A stretch of 64,000 bases of DNA from JAITWN01 sp050486285 (GCA_050486285.1 JBJHCZ010000012.1:1-64000); one strand, 5' to 3'; positions 1 through 9,815 are shown, numbered from the stretch's first letter. Notes: generated by a model from the sequence alone, not told the origin. A program made the numbers and translations.

Positions 1-107
1 GACCCGGCTGGTTTGCGCAGCGAAGTCAAGCGCAGCCTCGCCGGAGCCCGAAGGGTGCCGCGAAGCGGCAGCGAGGCGAGCCATTCGCGGAGCAAACCAG
101 CCGGGTC
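1..107. repeat. Armed-core palindromic repeat, copy 1
   Basis: Positions 1-16 (GACCCGGCTGGTTTGC) and 92-107 (GCAAACCAGCCGGGTC) are a perfect 16-bp inverted repeat. The segment between them, read on the minus strand, is almost identical to the segment at 20609-20683. Only the inner TTTGC/GCAAA and the core are shared; the outer arms differ between the two sites. It lies just beyond the 3' end of glgB. The window starts inside it, so the left arm may be longer. Confidence 0.85.
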
Positions 108-121
108 CGATCGGCAGACCG

Positions 122-2302
122 CTATCTGCGCAGGCGCAGCACCAACCCGGCGAGCGGCGGCAGCGTGATCGCGATCGACCACGGCCGGTTCATCCACGGC
201 ACCGGCTCGGCGTGGAGGCCGGCCCCGTTGCCGAGGTTGGTGCCGCCGTAATACGACGAATCCGAATTCAGGATCTCGACATACTCGCCCTCGCGGGGGA
301 CGCCGATGCGATAGCCGTGGCGGGGCACCGGGGTGAAATTCAGCGCGACGACGACGAAGCCGTCGTCGTCGCGGCGGAGATAGGTCAGCACCGACTGCGA
401 GGAATCATGGCAGTCGATCCATTCGAAGCCGCGCGGGTCGAAGTCGTAGCGGTGCAGGGCAGGGTCGCCGGCATAGAGCCGGTTCAGGTCGCGCACGAGA
501 TCGCTCAGGCCGCGATGCAGCGGATAGTCGAGCACGTACCAGTCGAGCTGTCCGGCGCTGTCCCATTCCTGGCCCTGGCCGAACTCGCAGCCCATGAACA
601 GCAGCTTCTTGCCGGGGTGGGTGAACATGTAGGTATAGAGCAGGCGCAGGTTCGCGAAACGCTGCCATTCATCGCCGGGCATCTTGTACAGCATCGACGC
701 CTTGCCGTGTACGACCTCGTCGTGCGAGAACGGCAGCACGAAGTTCTCGGTGAAGGCGTAGAGCTGGCTGAAGGTCAGCATGTCGTGATGGTACTGGCGG
801 TAGACCGGGTCCTCGCGCATATAGGCCAGCGTGTCGTTCATCCAGCCCATGTTCCACTTCATGCTGAAGCCGAGCCCGCCGAGCCAGGTCGGTCGCGACA
901 CCATCGGCCATGAGGTGCTCTCCTCGGCGAGCATCAGCGTGCCCGGGTGATGCTCATGGGTGAGCTGGTTCATCTGGCGCAGGAAATCGATCGCCTCGAG
1001 GTTTTCATTGCCGCCGTGGACGTTCGGCGTCCAGTCTCCGGGCTGACGCGAATAGTCGAGATACAGCATCGATGCGACCGCATCGACGCGCAGACCGTCG
1101 ATATGGAACTCCTCCATCCAGTACAGCGCATTGGAGACGAGGAAGTTGCGGACCTCGTTGCGGCCGTAGTTGAAGATCAGCGTGCCCCAGTCGCGGTGCT
1201 CGCCGCGGCGCGGGTCGGCGTGCTCGTACAGCGCGCTGCCGTCGAACCAGGCAAGGCCGTGGGCGTCCTTCGGGAAATGGGCGGGCGCCCAATCGAGGAT
1301 GACGCCGATGCCGTTGGCATGGCAGTGGTCGACGAAGTAGCGGAAGTCGTCCGGCTCGCCGTAGCGGCTGGTCGGCGCGTAATAGCCGGTCGTCTGGTAG
1401 CCCCAGGAGCCGTCGAAAGGATGTTCGGTGACCGGCAGCAGTTCGATGTGCGTAAAGCCGTGCCCGCGGGCGTAGTCGACCAGACGGTGCGCGAGTTCGC
1501 GGTAACCGAGGAAACCGCCGTCCGGGTCGCGCTGCCACGAGCCGGCATGGACCTCGTAGATCGACAGCGGGCGATGCAGCCAGTCGGCCTCGCGGCGCCG
1601 CGCCAGCCATTCGCCGTCATTCCAGCGAAAGCCCGATTCGGCGGCGACGATCGAGGCATTGTGCGGACGCATCTCGAAACGCCTGCCGTAGGGGTCGGCC
1701 TTGAGGTGAATGCTGCCGTTGTCGCGGTTGCGGAGCTCGAACTTGTACAGCTCGCCCTCGCCGAGACCGGGGATGAACAGCTCCCAGACGCCGCTGCCGC
1801 CGCGGCTGCGCATCGGGTGACGGCGCCCGTCCCAGCGGTTGAACGGGCCGACCACGCTGACGCGTTCGGCATTCGGCGCCCACACCGAGAACAGCACGCC
1901 ATGGATGCCGTCGGCGGCATGGACGCGGGCGCCCATCAGGCGCCAGGCATGATGGTGACGTCCCTCGCCGAACAGGTGGATGTCGAAATCGGACAGCTGG
2001 GCCGGAAAACAGTAGGGATCATGGGCGGTATGGCTGCCGTCGTGGCTGACCCATGTCAGACGGTAGCGGTCGGGTATCGTGCCGCGGCGTCCGCGCCATT
2101 CGAAGATGTCGGTGTCGCGTACCCGCGCCAGCGCGAGCCCGGACTCCTCGATGCGAACCCCGGTCGCGCCGGGGATGAATGCGCGCACGACCTCGTCGTC
2201 GCCGAGACGATGACGCCCGAGGTAGGTGAACGGATCGTGGTGACGGGCGTGGATGATCCGGTCGGCTTCGGGCGGTGTAGTCTGTGCGGTTGCGGTTTTC
2301 AT
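122..2302 (-). CDS. glgB: 1,4-alpha-glucan branching enzyme
   Basis: This GH13 enzyme moves alpha-1,4-glucan segments to alpha-1,6 positions during glycogen synthesis in the cytoplasm. The 726-residue length and the order of an N-terminal glucan-binding module, a CBM48 (about 110-215), a GH13 barrel and a C-terminal beta domain match GlgB. The nucleophile lies in GLRVDAV (Asp407), the acid/base in LMLAEEST (Glu460), and the third acidic residue in FSHDEVVHGK. I chose ATG at 2302; an in-frame GTG at 2332 would add ten residues. It is divergent from glgC, with about 150 bp between them that must hold both promoters. Confidence 0.95.
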   Translation of the reverse strand: MKTATAQTTPPEADRIIHARHHDPFTYLGRHRLGDDEVVRAFIPGATGVRIEESGLALARVRDTDIFEWRGRRGTIPDRYRLTWVSHDGSHTAHDPYCFPAQLSDFDIHLFGEGRHHHAWRLMGARVHAADGIHGVLFSVWAPNAERVSVVGPFNRWDGRRHPMRSRGGSGVWELFIPGLGEGELYKFELRNRDNGSIHLKADPYGRRFEMRPHNASIVAAESGFRWNDGEWLARRREADWLHRPLSIYEVHAGSWQRDPDGGFLGYRELAHRLVDYARGHGFTHIELLPVTEHPFDGSWGYQTTGYYAPTSRYGEPDDFRYFVDHCHANGIGVILDWAPAHFPKDAHGLAWFDGSALYEHADPRRGEHRDWGTLIFNYGRNEVRNFLVSNALYWMEEFHIDGLRVDAVASMLYLDYSRQPGDWTPNVHGGNENLEAIDFLRQMNQLTHEHHPGTLMLAEESTSWPMVSRPTWLGGLGFSMKWNMGWMNDTLAYMREDPVYRQYHHDMLTFSQLYAFTENFVLPFSHDEVVHGKASMLYKMPGDEWQRFANLRLLYTYMFTHPGKKLLFMGCEFGQGQEWDSAGQLDWYVLDYPLHRGLSDLVRDLNRLYAGDPALHRYDFDPRGFEWIDCHDSSQSVLTYLRRDDDGFVVVALNFTPVPRHGYRIGVPREGEYVEILNSDSSYYGGTNLGNGAGLHAEPVPWMNRPWSIAITLPPLAGLVLRLRR

Positions 2303-2454
2303 ATCCTGTCGTCCGAAGGCGTGCGTGGGCACAGAACCATCCGCGCCGGGAAATTGCGGCTCGCCAGCGGTCGGACGTTAATGATAGCATAGACACGGCA
2401 ACGGACAGCCTGAAGCCGCATTACGCCTGCCAGGACATACAAGAACAATCCCCG

Positions 2455-3735
2455 ATGAAAGGTTCCGAAAAAGACGGTCACACATCCCGCTTCGTCAGCC
2501 GGCTGACGCGCGACACGATCGCGTTGATCCTTGCCGGCGGGCGCGGCTCGCGGCTCAAGCACCTGACCCAGTGGCGGGCGAAGCCGGCGGTGCCGTTCGG
2601 CGGCAAGTTCAGGATCATCGACTTCCCGCTGTCGAACTGCGTGAACTCCGACATCCGCCAGATCGCGATCCTGACCCAGTACAAGTCGCATTCGCTGATC
2701 CGCCATGTCCAGCAGGGCTGGAATTTCCTGCGCGCGGAGCTCGGCGAATTCATCGAGCTGGTCCCTGCGCAGCAGCGCATCGCGACCTCGTGGTACACCG
2801 GCACCGCGGATGCGGTGTTCCAGAACCTCGACATCATCCGCAGCTACAACGTGTCCTACGTGCTGATCCTCGCCGGCGACCACATCTACAAGATGGACTA
2901 CGGCCCGATGCTGGCCTCGCATGTCGCCGCGAAGGCGGACATGACGATCGGCTGCATCGAGGCGCCGCTCGACAAGGCGCGCGCCTTCGGCGTGATGTCC
3001 GTCGACGGTGACAACATCGTCACCGCGTTCGAGGAAAAGCCGAAGAATCCGCAGCCGATGCCGGGATCGCCGGACACGGCGCTGGTGTCGATGGGCATCT
3101 ATGTGTTCAATACGCACTTCCTGTTCGAGCAGTTGCTGAAGGACGCCTATATCTCGTCGTCGAGTCATGACTTCGGCAAGGACATCATCCCGGCGGCGAT
3201 CAGCAAGTACCGCGTCAATGCCCATCCGTTCCGCGATCCCGAGACCGGCGGCCAGGCCTACTGGCGCGACGTCGGCACCGTCGACGCGTTCTGGGAGGCG
3301 AACATGGAGCTGATCGGCGTCACGCCGGAGCTCAATCTCTACGACGAGGACTGGCCGATCTGGACTTATCAGGCGCAGCTGCCGCCCGCCAAGTTCATCT
3401 TCGACGACGAAGGACGCAGGGGCATGGCGGTCGATTCGATGGTCTCCGGCGGCTGCATCATTTCCGGGGCCTATGTGAAGCATTCGCTGCTGTTCTCGAA
3501 CGTCGAGGTGCGTTCGTACTCGACGCTGGAGGACTGCGTGGTGCTGCCTGACGTCGAGATCGGCGAGAAGTGCCGCCTGCGCAAGGTCGTCGTCGACAAG
3601 GGCTGCCGCATCCCGGACGGCACCGTGATCGGCGAGGACGCCGCCGCGGATGCGAAGCGCTTCTATGTCAGCGAAGGCGGCGTCATCGTCGTCACGCCGG
3701 AGATGCTCGGTCAGGACTACCACCGTGTCCACTGA
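2455..3735 (+). CDS. glgC: Glucose-1-phosphate adenylyltransferase
   Basis: GlgC makes ADP-glucose from ATP and glucose-1-phosphate, the committed step of bacterial glycogen synthesis. The N-terminal nucleotidyltransferase signature LAGGRGSRLKHLT is followed by the AKPAVPFGGKFRIIDF block and the glucose-1-phosphate site (FEEKPKNP). The C-terminal third is the left-handed beta-helix typical of the family. Length is 426 residues. The ATG at 2455 fits other GlgC N termini; the frame stays open upstream without similarity. It overlaps the next gene by 11 bp, so the two are probably translated together. Confidence 0.95.
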   Translation: MKGSEKDGHTSRFVSRLTRDTIALILAGGRGSRLKHLTQWRAKPAVPFGGKFRIIDFPLSNCVNSDIRQIAILTQYKSHSLIRHVQQGWNFLRAELGEFIELVPAQQRIATSWYTGTADAVFQNLDIIRSYNVSYVLILAGDHIYKMDYGPMLASHVAAKADMTIGCIEAPLDKARAFGVMSVDGDNIVTAFEEKPKNPQPMPGSPDTALVSMGIYVFNTHFLFEQLLKDAYISSSSHDFGKDIIPAAISKYRVNAHPFRDPETGGQAYWRDVGTVDAFWEANMELIGVTPELNLYDEDWPIWTYQAQLPPAKFIFDDEGRRGMAVDSMVSGGCIISGAYVKHSLLFSNVEVRSYSTLEDCVVLPDVEIGEKCRLRKVVVDKGCRIPDGTVIGEDAAADAKRFYVSEGGVIVVTPEMLGQDYHRVH

Positions 3736-5455
3736 GGCCGGTGCGACCGGCGCCCCGCTCAAGGTGGTGCTGTGCTGGCACATGCACCAGCCGGATTATC
3801 GCGATCACGCCGAGGACTGCTGGCAGTTGCCGTGGACCTATCTCCACGCGATCAAGGATTATGTCGACATGGCCGCGATCATCGAGGGCACGCCCGGCGC
3901 GCGCGCGGTGGTCAATTTCGTGCCGGTGCTGCTCGACCAGATCGAGGACTACGCCGCGCGCGTCAGGCGTTTCATCGAAACCGGCGCGGCGATCTGCGAT
4001 CCGCTGCTCGACGCGCTCGGTGCCGATGCGATGCCGGTCGGCCGGGAAGAACGCGCGCTGCTGGTGCGCGCCTGCCTGCGCGCGAACGAGGAACGTATCA
4101 TCAACCGCTTTCCCGCCTATCGCCGCCTCGCCGACATCGCCGGGCTGGTACGCGAGGACAGCGCCAATCTCGCCTATCTCGACGACCAGTACATCGCCGA
4201 CCTCGTGACCTGGTACCACCTCGCCTGGCTCGGCGAGACCGTGCGCCGCGAGGACAAGCGCGTCAGGGCGCTGATGGACAAGGCGCGTTTCTATACCCCT
4301 TACGACCGTCGTCAGCTCCTGAAGGTCATCGGCGAACTGCTGTCGTCGGTGATCGGTCGTTATCGCGCCCTCGCCGAGGCGGGCAGGGTCGAGCTGTCGA
4401 TGACGCCGTACGCGCATCCGATGACGCCGCTGTTGCTGGATTTCGCCGCCGCCCGCGAGGCCGTGCCGGACATGCCGCTGCCGGCGGCGTCGCGCTATCC
4501 CGGCGGCCTCGAGCGCGCGCGCTGGCACATGAAACGCGGCATCGAGGTCTTCACCCGCCATTTCGGCTTCGCACCCGCCGGCTGCTGGCCCGCCGAAGGC
4601 GGCGTCAGCCATGACGCGGTGCGACTGATGGGCGAATACGGCATTCGCTGGACCGCGACCGGCGAGAGCGTGTTGCGCAACAGCCTCGCGCACAGCGAGA
4701 CGACCCGCGAGAAGCCGATGGAATCGCTGCTTCACTGCGTCTATCGCATCGACGAGCAGTCGCCGTCGCTGTTCTTCCGCGACGACGGCCTCTCCGACCT
4801 GATCGGTTTCACCTATTACAACTGGCACGGCGACGATGCCGTCGCCAACATGGTCCATCACCTCGAGAACATCGCCCGCGAACTGCAGGACGACCGGGGA
4901 CGGGTGGTCTCGATCGTCCTCGACGGCGAGAACGCCTGGGAGGCCTATCCGGACAACGGTTACCATTTCCTGACCGCGCTGTATCGGCGGCTTGCCGAGC
5001 ACCCCGGGTTCGATCTGACGACCTTTTCCGATTGCCTCGATAACGGTACGCGGCGCTGCGATTTGCCGAAGCTGGTGGCGGGCAGCTGGGTCTACGGCAC
5101 CTTCTCGACCTGGATCGGCAGCGCCGACAAGAACCGCGGCTGGGATCTGCTGTGCGAGGTCAAGGAAACCTTCGATCGCGTCATGGCCGGCGGCAAGCTC
5201 GACGAGCAGACCCGGGAACGCGCGCTGCGCCAGCTCGCGGCCTGCGAGGGGTCCGACTGGTGCTGGTGGTTCGGAGACTACAACCCGTCGGATTCGGTCA
5301 GCGACTTCGAGCGGCTGTATCGCCTGCATATCGCCAATCTCTACCGCCTGCTCGGCGAGACGCCACCGCGGAATCTCGATGACGTGATCAGCCTCGGCGG
5401 CGGTCGGCCGGAGCAGGGCGGCGTGATGAGACGCGGCCAGGCCGACGGCGGATAG
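3725..5455 (+). CDS. Glycoside hydrolase family 57 (alpha-amylase type)
   Basis: A 576-residue GH57 protein. The N terminus has the family motif (CWHMHQPDYRD), the nucleophile glutamate lies in GCWPAEGGVS, and the catalytic aspartate in LDGENAWE. GH57 enzymes cleave or transfer alpha-glucan chains; whether this is an amylase, a 4-alpha-glucanotransferase or a debranching enzyme cannot be told from sequence alone. The GTG start at 3725 overlaps the end of glgC, and malQ follows after 5 bp, so it belongs to the glycogen/maltodextrin operon. The frame is open further upstream inside glgC, but that part has no GH57 similarity. Confidence 0.9.
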   Translation: MSTEAGATGAPLKVVLCWHMHQPDYRDHAEDCWQLPWTYLHAIKDYVDMAAIIEGTPGARAVVNFVPVLLDQIEDYAARVRRFIETGAAICDPLLDALGADAMPVGREERALLVRACLRANEERIINRFPAYRRLADIAGLVREDSANLAYLDDQYIADLVTWYHLAWLGETVRREDKRVRALMDKARFYTPYDRRQLLKVIGELLSSVIGRYRALAEAGRVELSMTPYAHPMTPLLLDFAAAREAVPDMPLPAASRYPGGLERARWHMKRGIEVFTRHFGFAPAGCWPAEGGVSHDAVRLMGEYGIRWTATGESVLRNSLAHSETTREKPMESLLHCVYRIDEQSPSLFFRDDGLSDLIGFTYYNWHGDDAVANMVHHLENIARELQDDRGRVVSIVLDGENAWEAYPDNGYHFLTALYRRLAEHPGFDLTTFSDCLDNGTRRCDLPKLVAGSWVYGTFSTWIGSADKNRGWDLLCEVKETFDRVMAGGKLDEQTRERALRQLAACEGSDWCWWFGDYNPSDSVSDFERLYRLHIANLYRLLGETPPRNLDDVISLGGGRPEQGGVMRRGQADGG

Positions 5456-5460
5456 CGTTC

Positions 5461-6948
5461 TTGGTCGTCGCGACCCAGACCGACAGGCGCCGGGCGGGGA
5501 TACTGCTGCACCCGACATCGCTGCCCGGTCCCCGCGCGCAGGGGGATCTCGGCGCCGATGCCTTCCGCTTCATTGAATTCCTCGAAGCCGCCGGCATGAG
5601 CGTATGGCAAATGCTGCCGCTCGGCCCGACCCATGACAACCGTTCGCCGTACCAGTGCCTGTCGATCGCCGCCGGCAATCCGCGCCTGATCAGTTTCCGG
5701 CGTCTCGTCGAGGCGGGCTGGCTCGACGCGGACAAGCTCGGTGACACCGATCCTGCCGATCCGCGCCGGATCTATGCCCGCAACGGCGCGCTCGCCGAGG
5801 CCTGGCGCGGCTTCCGCGATCGCGCCGGCGACGAGGCCCAGGGCGCCTGGCGGGCGTTCCGTGACGCGGAAGGATCCTGGCTTGACGATTACGCGCTTTT
5901 CGTCGCGTTGCGGCGCGAACACGGCCATCAGGACTGGACGCGCTGGCCCGCGCCGCTGCGCGATCGCGAACCGCAGGCGATCGAGGACGCGCGCAAGCAG
6001 CATCGCGCGGTCATCGATCTCGTCTGCTTCGAGCAATTCCTGTTTCACGAACAATGGCGCGCGCTCAGGGCGCATGCAAACGGCCGCGGCGTACTGCTGT
6101 TCGGCGACCTGCCGATCTTCGTCGCCCATGACAGCGCCGACGTCTGGGTCGATCGGCGCCTGTTCAAGCTCGACGACCGGGGGATGCCCGAGGTCGTCGC
6201 CGGCGTCCCGCCCGATTATTTCTCCGCGACCGGCCAGCGCTGGGGCAATCCTCACTATCGCTGGGACGTGATGGCGGAGGAAGGCTTCGAATGGTGGGTG
6301 CGTCGTCTCGAGCGCCAGCTGGCCCTGTTCGATCTCGTTCGCATCGATCACTTCCGCGGCTTCGAGGCCTTTTGGGAGATCCCGGCCGATCACGCCGACG
6401 CGCGCGGCGGGCGCTGGGTCGAGGGGCCGCGCGAGAAACTGTTCGATGCGCTGCTGGCGCGGCTCGGCGCCTTGCCGCTGGTCGCCGAGGATCTCGGCGT
6501 CATCACGCCCGAGGTCGACGCGCTGCGCGAACGCTACGGACTGCCCGGCATGAAGATCCTGCAGTTCGCCTTCGACGGCTCACCCGGTAATCCCTATCTG
6601 CCGCACAATCACCGGCGCGGGTCCGTCGTCTATACCGGCACCCACGACAACGATACCTCGCTCGGCTGGTACCAGGGCCTCGACGAGGCGCAGCGGCACT
6701 ATGTCGCGGAGTATCTCGGCCGGCCGGAGGAGGCGATGCCCTGGCCGCTGGTGCGGGCCGCGTTCGCGTCGGTCGCCGGGCTCGCGGTGATCCCGTTGCA
6801 GGACGCGCTCGCGCTCGACGGCGCGAGCCGGATGAACACTCCGGGCACGACCGAAGGCAACTGGGGCTGGCGCTTCGACTGGGAGACGATCCCGGACGAT
6901 CTCGCCGCGCGCCTGCGGCGCATGCTGCGGATCTACGATCGCTGCTAG
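5461..6948 (+). CDS. malQ: 4-alpha-glucanotransferase (amylomaltase)
   Basis: A GH77 enzyme that disproportionates maltodextrins and releases glucose, feeding glycogen phosphorylase. Recognisable blocks are ILLHPTSLPG near the N terminus, FGDLPIFVAHDSADVW, the nucleophile region DLVRIDHFRGFEAFWEIP, the acid/base region LVAEDLGVITPEV and the late YTGTHDNDT motif. Length is 495 residues, normal for the short bacterial type. The start is a TTG at 5461, five bases after the GH57 stop; no ATG lies nearby in frame. It meets glgP tail to tail with one base between the stop codons. Confidence 0.93.
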   Translation: MVVATQTDRRRAGILLHPTSLPGPRAQGDLGADAFRFIEFLEAAGMSVWQMLPLGPTHDNRSPYQCLSIAAGNPRLISFRRLVEAGWLDADKLGDTDPADPRRIYARNGALAEAWRGFRDRAGDEAQGAWRAFRDAEGSWLDDYALFVALRREHGHQDWTRWPAPLRDREPQAIEDARKQHRAVIDLVCFEQFLFHEQWRALRAHANGRGVLLFGDLPIFVAHDSADVWVDRRLFKLDDRGMPEVVAGVPPDYFSATGQRWGNPHYRWDVMAEEGFEWWVRRLERQLALFDLVRIDHFRGFEAFWEIPADHADARGGRWVEGPREKLFDALLARLGALPLVAEDLGVITPEVDALRERYGLPGMKILQFAFDGSPGNPYLPHNHRRGSVVYTGTHDNDTSLGWYQGLDEAQRHYVAEYLGRPEEAMPWPLVRAAFASVAGLAVIPLQDALALDGASRMNTPGTTEGNWGWRFDWETIPDDLAARLRRMLRIYDRC

Positions 6949-6949
6949 T

Positions 6950-9511
6950 TCAGATCCACTGCATGCAGCCGGTCTCGAAGCGGCGGCTCAACAGCTTGTG
7001 CCAGGGATAGATGCGGATCCGGTAGTGCTGCAGTCCCGAGAACGGCGGGTCGAGATCGAGGGAAAAGCGGGTCTCGCCGTTGTCCATCTGGCCGTCCGGC
7101 GAGAAGCGGTAGATGCTGCGATTGCCGGCCTCGCCGGGCTCGGCCTCGTCGCCGACCAGACACTCGACGAACACGTCCTCCGCCGACAACCCGTTCAGTC
7201 TCGTCGCGACCTCGATGCGCAGGCGCTCGCCGGTGCGCAGGATGGCTGGCGCGTCGTCGAGGCGGCGGATGCGCACGCCCGGCCAGGCCTGGGCGATCTT
7301 CTGCTTCCATGCCGCCAGCTGGCGCGCCGGTTCGCAGTTGTCGCGGCTGAGCGCGGCGCGCTGCTTGCGTGAGCGGCTGTAGAGTTTCTCGAGATAGTCC
7401 ATCACCATGCGCTGGGCATTGAAGCGCGGCAACAGCGACTTCATCGAGGCCTTCGACATCTTCACCCATTTCTGCGAATAGCCGTGGGTGTTGCGGTTGT
7501 AGTACAGCGGCACGACCTCGTTCTCGAGCAGGTCGAGCAGTTCGTTGCCTTCCTCGGTATTGCGGAAGCCCTCGTCGAAATGCTGGCCGTGCGGGGTGAT
7601 CGCCCAGCCGTTCTCGCCGTTGTAGCCCTCGCCCCACCAGCCGTCGAGCACGCTCAGATTGATGACGCCGTTGAGGCCGGCCTTCTCGCCCGAGGTGCCG
7701 CTGGCCTCCATCGGGTAGGTCGGGGTGTTCAGCCAGACGTCGACGCCGGTCACCAGCTTGCGTCCGAGTGCGAGGTCATAACCCTCGACGAGGATGATCT
7801 TGCCCTCGAACTCCGGCTGCCGCGAATAATGGTGGATCAGCTTCAGCAGTTGCTGGCCCGGGATGTCGCTGGGATGGGCCTTGCCGGCGAACAGGAACAC
7901 CACCGGCCGCTCCGGATCGTTGACGAGACGGGCGAGGCGCTCGGGATGCGAGAACAGCAGCGCGGCGCGCTTGTAGGTCGCGAAGCGGCGGGCGAAGCCG
8001 ACGGTCAGCACGTCGATCTCCGGACTCATCAGGTGACGCGTCAGGCGATCGACCTGGGTCGGGCTGCTGCCGTTGCGGCGGTGCTGCCTGCAGACACGCT
8101 GGTAGACATCCTTGTAGAGCCGGGTCTTCAGTGACTGGCGCACGCTCCAGAAGGAATGGTCCGGCAGGTCATCGACCGCCTGCCAGAAGTCCTCGTTGAG
8201 GAGTTCATTGCGCCAGCCGCCGCCGAAGTGCATGTCGAGCATATGCGTCCATTCCTGGGCGAGGAAGGTCGGCACGTGTACGCCGTTGGTGACATATTCG
8301 ATCGGGTTCTCCGCCGCCGGGATCTGCGGCCAGATATAGCCCTCCATCTGCGACGCGACGTCGCCATGGATGCGGCTGACGCCGTTGTGGAAGCGCGAGC
8401 CGCGCAGCGCGAGCGCGGTCATGTTGAAGCCCTTTTCGTTGCCCGGATAGGCGCCGAGGTCGAGGAATTTGCGCTCGCCGATCTTCGTTTCCCGGAGGTA
8501 GTGCTCGAAGTAGGGCAGGATCAGCTCATGCTGGAAGATGTCATGACCGGCCGGCACCGGCGTGTGCGTCGTGAACACGGTGCCGGCGGCGACCAGTTCC
8601 AGCGCGGCATCGAAGTCCAGCCCCTGCTTCTGCCGCTCGCGGCAGCGCTCGAGGATCTGAAACGCGGCATGGCCTTCGTTGATGTGCCAGACGGTCGGCT
8701 TGACGCCGACCGCGCGCAGCGCGCGCACGCCGCCGATGCCGAGCACGATCTCCTGCTGGATGCGGGTGTTGATGTCGCCGCCGTAGAGCTGGTAGGTGAT
8801 ACGGCGGTCGTGCTCGTTGTTGTCCGCCAGGTCGCTGTCGAGGAAATACAGATTGATGTGCCCGGCCTTGGCCTTCCATACCTTGAGCTCGACACGGCGA
8901 CCGGGCAGGTCGACATGGACATGGACCTCGCGGCCTTCCGCGTTCAGCGCCGGGCTGATCGGCAGGTCTTCGGGGCCGGTGCGGAAATAATGGGCGATCT
9001 GCTGTCCGTTGGCGTCGATGGTCTGATGGAAATAGCCCTCGCGATACATCAGGCCGACCGCGACGAACGGCAGGCCGAGATCGCTGGCTGCCTTGCAGTG
9101 ATCGCCGGCGAGGATGCCGAGGCCGCCGGAATAGATCGGGAAGCTTTCGTGCAGGCCGAACTCCGCGCAGAAGTAGGCGATCACGTCCTCGTTCGGGTCG
9201 AGGATCTTGAGCCACGGCCGGTTGCCGTTGCGATACTTGTGATAGGAGTCATAGGCCGCGAGGATGCGGTCGTAGTCCTGGATGTAGACATTGTCGGCGA
9301 CCGCGGCATCGAGCTGTTGCTGCGATACCCGGCGCAGGAACACCTTCGGGTTGTGGCCGATGCGATCCCACAGCTCGGGGTCGAGGCGCACGAAAAGGCT
9401 GCGAACCTGGCTGTCCCAACTGTACAATAGGTCGTTTGCGAGTTCCTCGAGCCTGTTCAGGCGTTCCGGAATGATCGGGCGGACTTCGAGCGGGAATCTG
9501 GTTTCATTCAT
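6950..9511 (-). CDS. glgP: Alpha-glucan (glycogen) phosphorylase
   Basis: Phosphorolysis of alpha-1,4-glucans to glucose-1-phosphate with pyridoxal phosphate. The 853-residue protein has a DUF3417-type N terminus (LEELANDLLYSWDSQVRSLF) followed by the phosphorylase body, so it belongs to the shorter Thermotoga-like group rather than the E. coli GlgP/MalP type. The PLP-lysine region is EASGTSGEKAGLNG, with the His/Asn block HINEGHAAF earlier. I chose ATG at 9511 because the 27 upstream residues have no family resemblance. It is convergent with malQ and downstream of a tRNA-Leu on the same strand. Confidence 0.93.
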   Translation of the reverse strand: MNETRFPLEVRPIIPERLNRLEELANDLLYSWDSQVRSLFVRLDPELWDRIGHNPKVFLRRVSQQQLDAAVADNVYIQDYDRILAAYDSYHKYRNGNRPWLKILDPNEDVIAYFCAEFGLHESFPIYSGGLGILAGDHCKAASDLGLPFVAVGLMYREGYFHQTIDANGQQIAHYFRTGPEDLPISPALNAEGREVHVHVDLPGRRVELKVWKAKAGHINLYFLDSDLADNNEHDRRITYQLYGGDINTRIQQEIVLGIGGVRALRAVGVKPTVWHINEGHAAFQILERCRERQKQGLDFDAALELVAAGTVFTTHTPVPAGHDIFQHELILPYFEHYLRETKIGERKFLDLGAYPGNEKGFNMTALALRGSRFHNGVSRIHGDVASQMEGYIWPQIPAAENPIEYVTNGVHVPTFLAQEWTHMLDMHFGGGWRNELLNEDFWQAVDDLPDHSFWSVRQSLKTRLYKDVYQRVCRQHRRNGSSPTQVDRLTRHLMSPEIDVLTVGFARRFATYKRAALLFSHPERLARLVNDPERPVVFLFAGKAHPSDIPGQQLLKLIHHYSRQPEFEGKIILVEGYDLALGRKLVTGVDVWLNTPTYPMEASGTSGEKAGLNGVINLSVLDGWWGEGYNGENGWAITPHGQHFDEGFRNTEEGNELLDLLENEVVPLYYNRNTHGYSQKWVKMSKASMKSLLPRFNAQRMVMDYLEKLYSRSRKQRAALSRDNCEPARQLAAWKQKIAQAWPGVRIRRLDDAPAILRTGERLRIEVATRLNGLSAEDVFVECLVGDEAEPGEAGNRSIYRFSPDGQMDNGETRFSLDLDPPFSGLQHYRIRIYPWHKLLSRRFETGCMQWI

Positions 9512-9645
9512 GATTGTGTGGCACCGGCGGCGCTTGGCCGTACAGGGTTGTCTGTCTGTTCTTCCAGATAAAATATGCAAGATACCGGCCATACAGGCCC
9601 GGGCTTGGGGGGCGGTTCATCGTCATCAGGGGTGTCGGAATGGCA

Positions 9646-9732
9646 TGGTGCCGGGAGAGAGAATCGAACTCTCACGGTCGTGAAACCACCGGATTTTGAG
9701 TCCGGCGCGTCTACCAGTTCCGCCATCCCGGC
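9646..9732 (-). tRNA. tRNA-Leu (CAA)
   Basis: Read on the minus strand, the sequence folds into a class II tRNA with a 7-bp acceptor stem (GCCGGGA/TCCCGGC), a long variable arm, the anticodon loop CTCAAAA giving anticodon CAA, a T loop TTCGATT and an encoded CCA end. A good promoter lies just upstream. Confidence 0.97.
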
Positions 9733-9745
9733 TTGGCCGCGTCAG

Positions 9746-9775
9746 AGTATACTCGCCTCTTGATGAACATGACAA
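9746..9775 (-). promoter_or_regulatory. Promoter of tRNA-Leu
   Basis: On the minus strand TTGTCA (9775-9770) and TATACT (9751-9746) are separated by 18 bp. Transcription would start about 6 nt before the mature tRNA 5' end at 9732, as expected for a sigma-70 tRNA promoter. Confidence 0.7.
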
Positions 9776-9815
9776 GAATACCTTGTTTTTTCCGGAATTA
9801 TTTCAAGTTGACGTG

